The notes under the pieces: generated by a model
What the model was told of the DNA's origin: nothing
Database searches by the model: none
The model's input: the letters and a program-made list of their open reading frames with translations, nothing else
Assembly: GCA_937957845.1 (NCBI GenBank)
Contig: CALGOD010000179.1
Coordinates: forward strand, 1 to 13,838
From: an uncultured Nocardiopsis sp.
GTDB taxonomy: Bacteria > Actinomycetota > Actinomycetes > Streptosporangiales > Streptosporangiaceae
Length of the DNA stretch: 13,838 bases
Direction: 5' to 3'
Program-made: the position numbers and the translations under genes
Shown here: positions 6,701 to 12,123 of the stretch, one piece after another
How positions within the stretch are numbered: position 1 is the stretch's first letter
Layout: every line of letters begins with the position of its first letter

Positions 6701-8184
6701 CCGGCACCGAACGCGAGCGGCTGCACACCTCGGTCCTCGTCGCCCCCGCCAAAGAGCGCCGCCGGCTGCGCAAGCAACGCCGACAGGCCGCCGCAAGGCT
6801 CCAAGCCGAACAGCACGCCGCCGAGAAGACCGCCGCACGGGCGAAGGCCGAGGTTGAGCGGGCCGAGCGCCGCGCCACCCGCTACCTGCCCGCCGCCGGT
6901 GAACCCGGCCCGGCTGCGCTGAGATCACCGGGTCGGTTCCGCCTCCCGCGCCACCAGGACACCTCCGCGACGCTCGCCGGGGCGTATCCGTTCGTCGCCG
7001 AAGGCGGCCTGGGGTCCGATGGGGTGTTCGTCGGCCAAGACCTCTACTCCGGCGGCAGCTTCGTCTATGACCCCTGGGTGCTCTACGCCCGCGGCATCAT
7101 CACCGCCCCCAACGTGGTCCTGGCCGGCATCGTCGGCTCCGGGAAATCATCATTGGCGAAGTCGCTTTACACCCGATCGTTGCCGTTCGGGCGCCGCGTC
7201 TACGTTCCCGGTGACCCCAAAGGAGAGCACACCGCGGTCGCCGAGGCCGTTGGCGGGCGCGCGATCGTCCTTGGCCACGGCCTGAACACTCGGCTCAACC
7301 CTCTCGACGAGGGCCACCGACCCGGCGGGCTCAGTGATGAGCAGTGGAAGACGACCGTGGCCTCGCGTCGCCGCGACCTGATCGGTGCTCTGGCCGAGAC
7401 CGTGCTGGCGCGTGGGTTGACGCCGTTGGAGCACACCGCCGTCGACCTCGCGTCGACTGCCACGGTGCGGGAGAACGACGTACCGATCCTGCCCACCGTC
7501 GTCGACCACATCCTCAACCCCACTCACGACTCCGATGGGCGGCTCGCCGAGGACGGCCGGCTCGTCGGCCACGCCCTCCGCAGGCTCGTGGCCGGTGACC
7601 TTCAAGGACTCTTCGACGGACCCTCCACCGTCGCCTTCGACCCGTCACTGCCGATGATCAGCCTCGACCTGTCGCGGGTCACCGAGAACAGCACGCTCAT
7701 CAGCGTGTTGATGACCTGCTCCTCGGCGTGGATGGAGTCCGCCCTGCTCGACCCGAACGGCGGTCAGCGGTGGGTGATCTACGACGAGGCCTGGCGGCTG
7801 ATGTCCCACCCGGCGTTGTTGAAGCGGATGGATGCGCACTGGCGGCTGGCCAGGCATTACGGGATCGCGAACATGCTGATCTTCCACAAGCTCTCCGACC
7901 TCGACAACGTCGGTGACGTCGACTCAGCCATGCGTTCCCTCGCCAACTCCCTGCTGGCGAACGCGGAGACTCGGATTGTCTACCGGCAGGAGTCCGACCA
8001 GCTCGGACCTACCGCGACCGCGCTTGGACTGACCGGCACCGAGCAGAAGTTGCTTCCGTCGCTGGGGGTCGGTCAGGGGTTGTGGCGGATCAAGGATCGC
8101 TCCTTTGTGACCCAGCATCAGCTCCACCCCGCCGAGTTGGGACTGTTCGACACCAGCTCCCGGCTCACGCAGGGGGTCATGTGA
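6697..8184 (+). CDS. VirB4-like conjugation ATPase (C-terminal ATPase half)
   Basis: This 495-residue ATPase is expected to power type IV secretion at the cytoplasmic face of the membrane. A basic, probably coiled N-terminal region (about 15-65, rich in Arg, Ala, Glu) precedes the motor domain. Walker A is GIVGSGKSS (144-152) with Lys150. Walker B is WVIYDEAW (359-366) with Asp363 and Glu364, the DEAW form typical of VirB4/TraE-type ATPases. A GDPKGEH segment (172-178) also fits this superfamily. It lacks the N-terminal VirB4 domain, which seems to be supplied by the SCO6880-like protein. GTG at 6697 overlaps the previous stop, with AGGGG (6684-6688) 8 bases upstream. The next gene starts on the A of its TGA stop. 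Confidence 0.92.
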   Translation: MTGTERERLHTSVLVAPAKERRRLRKQRRQAAARLQAEQHAAEKTAARAKAEVERAERRATRYLPAAGEPGPAALRSPGRFRLPRHQDTSATLAGAYPFVAEGGLGSDGVFVGQDLYSGGSFVYDPWVLYARGIITAPNVVLAGIVGSGKSSLAKSLYTRSLPFGRRVYVPGDPKGEHTAVAEAVGGRAIVLGHGLNTRLNPLDEGHRPGGLSDEQWKTTVASRRRDLIGALAETVLARGLTPLEHTAVDLASTATVRENDVPILPTVVDHILNPTHDSDGRLAEDGRLVGHALRRLVAGDLQGLFDGPSTVAFDPSLPMISLDLSRVTENSTLISVLMTCSSAWMESALLDPNGGQRWVIYDEAWRLMSHPALLKRMDAHWRLARHYGIANMLIFHKLSDLDNVGDVDSAMRSLANSLLANAETRIVYRQESDQLGPTATALGLTGTEQKLLPSLGVGQGLWRIKDRSFVTQHQLHPAELGLFDTSSRLTQGVM

Positions 8185-8744
8185 TGGGGTCGAGGAAGCC
8201 ACGCCGCACCACCTGGCAGGACCCCGCCGAGACCCCGGTGCTGCTGCCACACGTCGTCGTCACGGTCGCCGAGAACGGAGCGCTGGACGTCACCGTCGAC
8301 GGTGCACCGTACCCGCCACCACGACCGGAGTCCGCGTGGACGCGCAGCACCTTCGGTGAACTGTTGGATGCCGTCACCGCAGACCGCACCGTCCCGGTGC
8401 GGATCGAGGTCCGCGAGAACGATGGGTCCGTGTTCACCGACATCGTCCGCGCCCGGCGCCCCGCGCGTTCCGAGCCGACCGAAGTCGAGGATGCTGAGGA
8501 TCAAGACCAGGTCGCCCAGAACCCGTCTGCCTCCCGGCTGGTCGAGGTCATCGACGAGAGGTTCGTGCCCGGGGAGGACATCGCGGTCGCCCTGATCGTC
8601 GCGCACACCGATGCCACCGGCACCGGCCACGCTCGCGCCCTGATCGACACCACTCGCCTCGCTGATCTGCTCGACAACGGCACCGGTGAGGTAGTGCTGT
8701 TGGGCAGGGTCTCAGGAACCCTGCACGTCCGGCGGCTGTCATGA
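8184..8744 (+). CDS. Unknown soluble protein between the two secretion ATPases
   Basis: I do not recognise this 186-residue product. It appears to have two small folded parts: a beta-rich one at about 20-93 (VVVTVAENGALDVTVDG) and another at about 116-186 (ALIVAHTDATGTGHARALID), joined by an acidic linker (about 96-112). There is no membrane segment. ATG at 8184 overlaps the previous stop by one base (TGATG) and has AGGGGG (8171-8176) 7 bases upstream; the frame is open further upstream inside the ATPase gene, but that part reads as out-of-frame ATPase sequence. Its TGA overlaps the next ATG (ATGA). The tight packing suggests a cofactor of the secretion ATPases, which is inference. Confidence 0.75.
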   Translation: MGSRKPRRTTWQDPAETPVLLPHVVVTVAENGALDVTVDGAPYPPPRPESAWTRSTFGELLDAVTADRTVPVRIEVRENDGSVFTDIVRARRPARSEPTEVEDAEDQDQVAQNPSASRLVEVIDERFVPGEDIAVALIVAHTDATGTGHARALIDTTRLADLLDNGTGEVVLLGRVSGTLHVRRLS

Positions 8745-10516
8745 TGAACAGGCAGCGGCAGACCGGGAGCATGGGCGATGAGCTGACCAACGCCGCCATC
8801 GTCGCCCTGATCGGTGCCTTCGGCGCTGCCCTCGTCCTGCGTGCCGCCGGAAGCGTGGCGGCGTTCCTGACCGGCATGCCCCAACCCACTGCCGGCCCCG
8901 CTTCGGGGCTCGGTGTGCTGTTCAACCCCGCCGACCCCGCCACCGCGCTCGATGCCGACGGGCTGAACCCGGTCGCCTACTGGATCGTCACCGGGATCAT
9001 GCTTGGCGCCCTCACCGCTGCCGGGGCGTGGATATGGGTGCGACTCAGGCGCCATTCCAGGAAAGCCGAGACCGACCCGCGACGCCTGGCCGGGACCGCC
9101 ACCGCCCACGAGGTGATCCAGACCGCCTCGGCCAAGGCGCTCTTGAAGCGCGCCTCGACGCTGCGCCCCTCCCTCGATAAGCCCACGCCCTCCGATGTGG
9201 GCTACCTGCTGGGCCGCTCACGAGGCAAGCCGGTGTGGGCCAGCGTGGAGGACTCGATCCTGCTCATCGGCCCACCCCGCTCCGGCAAAGGCCTGCACGT
9301 GGTCATCAACGCCATCCTCGACGCCCCCGGCGCCGTCGTCACCACCAGCACGCGGCCGGACAACCTCACCGCCACCCTCCGCGCCCGCCAACGCGACGGC
9401 AGGCCAGTGGCGGTCTTCGACCCCCAGCACCTGGCCGAGGGCATCCCCGCAGGGATGCGCTGGTCACCCATCCGCGGCTGCCACGACCCGCTCACGGCGA
9501 TGATCCGCGCCACCGGCCTGGCCTCAGCCACGGGACTCTCCGCTGGCGGGGTGGAGTCCGGCGGGTTCTGGGAAGGCAAGACCCGCACCGCCCTGCAAGC
9601 CCTGCTGCACGCCGCCGCCCTCGATGGACGACCGCCATCGGAGCTGTTCCGGTGGACTCTCGACCCCACCGCGGCCGCCGCGGCCGTCGCGGTCCTCACC
9701 AACAGCCCGGCAGCGGCGACGGGGTGGGCGGACTCGCTCGGTGCGATGATCGACTCAGACCCCAAGACCCGCGACTCCATCTGGCAAGGCGTCGCCTTGG
9801 CCCTCGGTGCCCTGGCTGACCCGCGGGTGTTGGATGCGGTGTCGCCGGGGCCGGGTGAGGACTTCGACCCCGCGACCTTCCTCCAAGCCCGCGGGACCCT
9901 CTACCTCCTCGCCACCGGCGCCGGCGCAGGCGCCTCCGCTGCGCTGGTGGCGGCGTTCGTCGAAGACCTCGTCGAGACCGCACGCCGCATCGCCGCACGC
10001 TCGCCCGGCGCACGTCTCGATCCACCGCTGCTGCTGGCGCTGGATGAGATCGGCAACCTCGCCTCCTTGCCCTCGCTGCCGATGGCGGAGGGCGGCGGCA
10101 CCGGGATCACGACGCTGCCGGTGTTGCAGTCGCTGGCGCAGGCGCGGGAGAAGTGGTCCGACAACGCCGCCGGAGCCATCTGGGACGCCTCCATCGTCAA
10201 GATGGTTCTCGGTGGTGCCTCCAACTCCCGCGACCTCCAAGACCTGAGCACGCTCATCGGTGAGCGTGACGAGTACACCGACTCGGTGACCCTCGGCGAT
10301 CACGGCACCCGATCGAACCAGCGCTCGGTGCGCCGGGTGCCGATCCTCCCGCCGGACCGGATCAGGACACTCCCGTTCGGCACCGGGGTGACCCTGCTGC
10401 GCTCAGCACTCCCGATCGTCACCGGCCTGCGCCCTTGGCCCTCACGGCCTGACGCGGCCCAGTTGACGGCCGATCGGTCCGAGGTCGAGGCGCTACTGCG
10501 CGGACCCGGCTCGTAA
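8741..10516 (+). CDS. VirD4/TraG-type type IV coupling protein
   Basis: This 591-residue membrane ATPase is expected to recruit the relaxase-DNA complex and feed it to the channel. Two N-terminal membrane helices (about 17-45 and 79-100) are followed by the motor domain. Walker A is GPPRSGKG (177-184) after SILLI, and Walker B is LLLALDEIGNL (430-440) with Asp435 and Glu436; the DEIGN form is characteristic of TraG/TraD/VirD4 proteins. The middle part (about 265-360) fits the all-alpha domain. Distal motifs include a conserved-looking GGGTGITTLPVLQSLAQ segment (451-467) common to this family. The ATG at 8741 overlaps the previous stop by 4 bases; an in-frame ATG at 8771 is possible. Last gene of block 3; 85 bases separate it from ssb. 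Confidence 0.92.
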   Translation: MMNRQRQTGSMGDELTNAAIVALIGAFGAALVLRAAGSVAAFLTGMPQPTAGPASGLGVLFNPADPATALDADGLNPVAYWIVTGIMLGALTAAGAWIWVRLRRHSRKAETDPRRLAGTATAHEVIQTASAKALLKRASTLRPSLDKPTPSDVGYLLGRSRGKPVWASVEDSILLIGPPRSGKGLHVVINAILDAPGAVVTTSTRPDNLTATLRARQRDGRPVAVFDPQHLAEGIPAGMRWSPIRGCHDPLTAMIRATGLASATGLSAGGVESGGFWEGKTRTALQALLHAAALDGRPPSELFRWTLDPTAAAAAVAVLTNSPAAATGWADSLGAMIDSDPKTRDSIWQGVALALGALADPRVLDAVSPGPGEDFDPATFLQARGTLYLLATGAGAGASAALVAAFVEDLVETARRIAARSPGARLDPPLLLALDEIGNLASLPSLPMAEGGGTGITTLPVLQSLAQAREKWSDNAAGAIWDASIVKMVLGGASNSRDLQDLSTLIGERDEYTDSVTLGDHGTRSNQRSVRRVPILPPDRIRTLPFGTGVTLLRSALPIVTGLRPWPSRPDAAQLTADRSEVEALLRGPGS

Positions 10517-10536
10517 CCGGCGGGGTGGGGTGGCCT

Positions 10537-10545
10537 GTGCACCTG
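10537..10545 (+). repeat. GTGCACCTG intergenic motif, copy 4
   Basis: Exact fourth copy, 56 bases before the ssb start codon. A G-rich run (ggcggggtggggtgg) lies just upstream, and the stem-loop at 10546-10590 begins at the next base. Confidence 0.65.
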
Positions 10546-10590
10546 CCTGACATCAGCGGCTCCGATCGGCGGGGTCGCGTGAGTGTCAGG
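10546..10590 (+). promoter_or_regulatory. Leader stem-loop that can mask the ssb ribosome binding site
   Basis: CCTGACA (10546-10552) pairs perfectly with TGTCAGG (10584-10590), with further pairs inside through small bulges. The 3' arm includes the first three bases of the ribosome binding site AGGAGG (10588-10593), so the stem would partly hide it. It directly follows the GTGCACCTG motif. Translational control of ssb is inferred from this geometry. Confidence 0.45.
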
Positions 10591-10601
10591 AGGAGAGTCA
10601 G

Positions 10602-11048
10602 ATGGCTATCCGCACCCAGGAGTCGTTCTCGGGGTTCATCGCCTCGGACCCCCAGCTCAGCCAGACCTCGAAGGGTGATCCTCGGTTCTATGCCCGGGTC
10701 GGCAAGGAGCACTTCCGCCGCGAGGACGACGGATCGTTCACCCAGACCGAGACGACCTATCACCATCTGGTGATGTTCGGCCGGTCGGCCGAACACGCGC
10801 ATGACCGGTTCACCAAGGGTGACAACTTCATCGCCGAGGGCTACACCCGCGAGGTCAACTACGAACGCGACGGCCAGGCGGTCGAGAGCGAGGAGTTCGT
10901 GGCCAAGAAGATCGGTCACGACACCGCCCGCACCCGTTATGAGGTTGACCGCACCCCACGCCGCGCAGCGGCGGAGCGGGACGCGGCCGCGTTCGAGCCA
11001 CCGTCCCGGCCCGCCCAGGCGCTGCAATCCACGGCCATCGGCCTGTGA
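10602..11048 (+). CDS. ssb: Single-stranded DNA-binding protein, ICE type
   Basis: The 148-residue product has an N-terminal OB-fold-like domain (about 1-110) with SSB-like features: an early SGFIASDPQL strand, a tyrosine/arginine-containing RFYARV strand, TTYHHLVMFGRSAE and GDNFIAEGYTRE. It would coat single-stranded DNA during transfer and second-strand synthesis. The tail (about 111-148) is short and basic to neutral and ends in STAIGL. It lacks the acidic DDDIPF-like tip that standard bacterial SSB proteins use to recruit partner enzymes. AGGAGG (10588-10593) lies 8 bases before the ATG, one of the best ribosome binding sites in the window. It heads block 4 behind motif copy 4. Confidence 0.85.
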   Translation: MAIRTQESFSGFIASDPQLSQTSKGDPRFYARVGKEHFRREDDGSFTQTETTYHHLVMFGRSAEHAHDRFTKGDNFIAEGYTREVNYERDGQAVESEEFVAKKIGHDTARTRYEVDRTPRRAAAERDAAAFEPPSRPAQALQSTAIGL

Positions 11049-11067
11049 ACGCCGGGAGCCGAGCATC

Positions 11068-11697
11068 ATGACTGACACCCCCGAGGCCGATCCACCCGGC
11101 GCCGACCCGACCAACGGTGAGGGGCCGGAGTTGGATGAGCCGGATGTGTTCGACGGTCCGCCGCGCGTCAGCGACGCCGTTGTGCCCGAGACGCCGCACC
11201 CGGTGAACTGGAACCTGCTGTCCGCGCATGACCTGGAAACCGAATGGCTCGCGCTGAACCGGTGGGTGGACTGGTTGCGCCACACCTACGGACTTCCCGC
11301 CAGCGTGCTGCCGCCGTTCTGGCACCACCACCCCGAACTGGTCTGGGAACTGTCCGCGCTGCACCTGCACTGGCTGGGTGCCTACGACCCTGAGCAGAAT
11401 GCGTCGGCGGCGATCGGCTGGCACCGTGACTTCGCCGACGCCCGCGCCCGCCTCCGTGACTGGGTGGCCGCCTCGGGCACCCGGATCGATCGTGACCGGC
11501 CCACCCGGCAGACCACCTGGCCGGGCGAAGAACCCGGACCGCCGGTGGAGGATGTGGTGATCGCCGACCGCGACGCCGAGTTCGTGGAGTTCGTCCACGC
11601 TCAGGTCCGCAGACGTCAAGAGGCCGAGGACGAGTTCTACGCCAGCCTCGACGACGGCCTCGGGGTTGACCCGGTCACCGGGGAGGTGCGGGAGTGA
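11068..11697 (+). CDS. DUF4913-like protein
   Basis: The 209-residue product has a disordered acidic, Pro-rich N-terminus (about 1-45) and a central domain (about 46-140) rich in Trp and His: LNRWVDWLRHTYGLP, PPFWHHHPELVWELSAL, then HLHWLGAYD. This resembles DUF4913, a family of unknown function common in actinobacterial ICEs and plasmids. The C-terminal third is charged and helical. ATG at 11068 has GGGAG (11053-11057) 10 bases upstream. The frame is open further upstream inside ssb, but those codons are ssb in another frame. The TGA overlaps the next ATG (TGATG). No function should be assigned beyond its link to mobile elements. Confidence 0.8.
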   Translation: MTDTPEADPPGADPTNGEGPELDEPDVFDGPPRVSDAVVPETPHPVNWNLLSAHDLETEWLALNRWVDWLRHTYGLPASVLPPFWHHHPELVWELSALHLHWLGAYDPEQNASAAIGWHRDFADARARLRDWVAASGTRIDRDRPTRQTTWPGEEPGPPVEDVVIADRDAEFVEFVHAQVRRRQEAEDEFYASLDDGLGVDPVTGEVRE

Positions 11698-11939
11698 TGG
11701 GCGGCTACGTGAAGAAGACCGACCGGCGCCGCTACGAAGACCGCTCCTTCTCCGTCCGGGCCGTGCACCGGGACCCGGCCGATCTGCACAAGCTCGCCGA
11801 GGTGCTGATCCGGTTGACCTTGCAGGAGACCGGCCGCAGCCGCGCCGACCGCCGCGCCGCCGAACCACCTGAGACCTACCGCGACCCAGCCGCAGCCCTC
11901 CGCTCAGCGGCGAGTGTCGCAGGCCCGTTGGTAGAATGA
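11697..11939 (+). CDS. Small basic protein, function unknown
   Basis: The 80-residue product begins GGYVKKTDRRRYEDRSFSVRAVHRD and continues into a helical stretch (LHKLAEVLIRLTLQETG) and a charged tail. There is no membrane segment. Charge and size would suit a DNA-binding or accessory protein, but no helix-turn-helix is evident. ATG at 11697 overlaps the previous stop by one base, with GGGAGG (11681-11686) 10 bases upstream; a GTG at 11694 is also possible. The stop codon TGA (11937-11939) overlaps the -10 element of the promoter for the following RNA and recombinase. Confidence 0.7.
   Translation: MGGYVKKTDRRRYEDRSFSVRAVHRDPADLHKLAEVLIRLTLQETGRSRADRRAAEPPETYRDPAAALRSAASVAGPLVE
11929..11937 (+). 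promoter_or_regulatory. Extended -10 promoter for the recombinase leader
   Basis: TGGTAGAAT fits the extended -10 form TGnTAnnnT. No convincing -35 hexamer exists at the usual spacing, as is common for extended -10 promoters. Transcription would begin at about 11943-11945, directly before the first hairpin of the leader RNA. The element overlaps the stop of the preceding gene. Confidence 0.55.
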
Positions 11940-11943
11940 CACC

Positions 11944-12106
11944 AGCAAGCCTCGCGTACGCGGGGTGTTGTGGTCCCAAACCTCACCCGCACGGGTGGGC
12001 AACACGCACCGTGACCCGGTCGGGTCTCGTCCTACAGCCATACCGATGGCTGCTCTCACGATCAACACTCCTCCCAGGCGTCTGGGAGCGCGAGGGTCGA
12101 ATCGCG
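11944..12106 (+). ncRNA. Candidate structured leader RNA: six consecutive hairpins
   Basis: This gap between the 80-residue gene and the recombinase is almost fully paired. Stems: H1 11950-11956/11959-11965; H2 11982-11989/11992-11999; H3 12013-12018/12021-12026; H4 12035-12041/12046-12052, a perfect 7 bp with loop ACCG; H5 12071-12077/12082-12088, a perfect 7 bp with loop GCGT; H6 12089-12093/12102-12106, directly stacked after H5, with a T-loop-like GGGTCGAA loop. H1-H3 are drawn with 2-base loops; in practice the closing pair of each would open. GTGTTG (11965-11970) can pair with CAACAC at either 12000-12005 or 12063-12068, giving two exclusive folds. The RNA would end just before the recombinase ribosome binding site. 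I do not recognise the family. It could be a regulatory leader or an independent small RNA. Confidence 0.6.
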
Positions 12107-12123
12107 TGAGAGGCAAGGACCCG

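Noticed and set aside
8082..8183. Upstream start for the 186-residue unknown protein
   Set aside because: The extra 34 residues are the VirB4-like C-terminus in another frame; ATG 8184 has a ribosome binding site and the usual one-base overlap.
10801..11067. Upstream start for the DUF4913-like gene
   Set aside because: It would overlap most of ssb; ATG 11068 has GGGAG at the right distance and a sensible acidic N-terminus.
12035..12106. A tRNA gene within the hairpin-rich leader
   Set aside because: The last loop resembles a T-loop, but there is no acceptor stem, no 7-base anticodon loop and no 5-bp/7-base T-arm geometry.
11965..12123. Longer recombinase start at GTG 11965
   Set aside because: It would translate the hairpin-rich leader, has no ribosome binding site, and adds sequence unlike a resolvase N-terminus. 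ATG 12124 fits the family.
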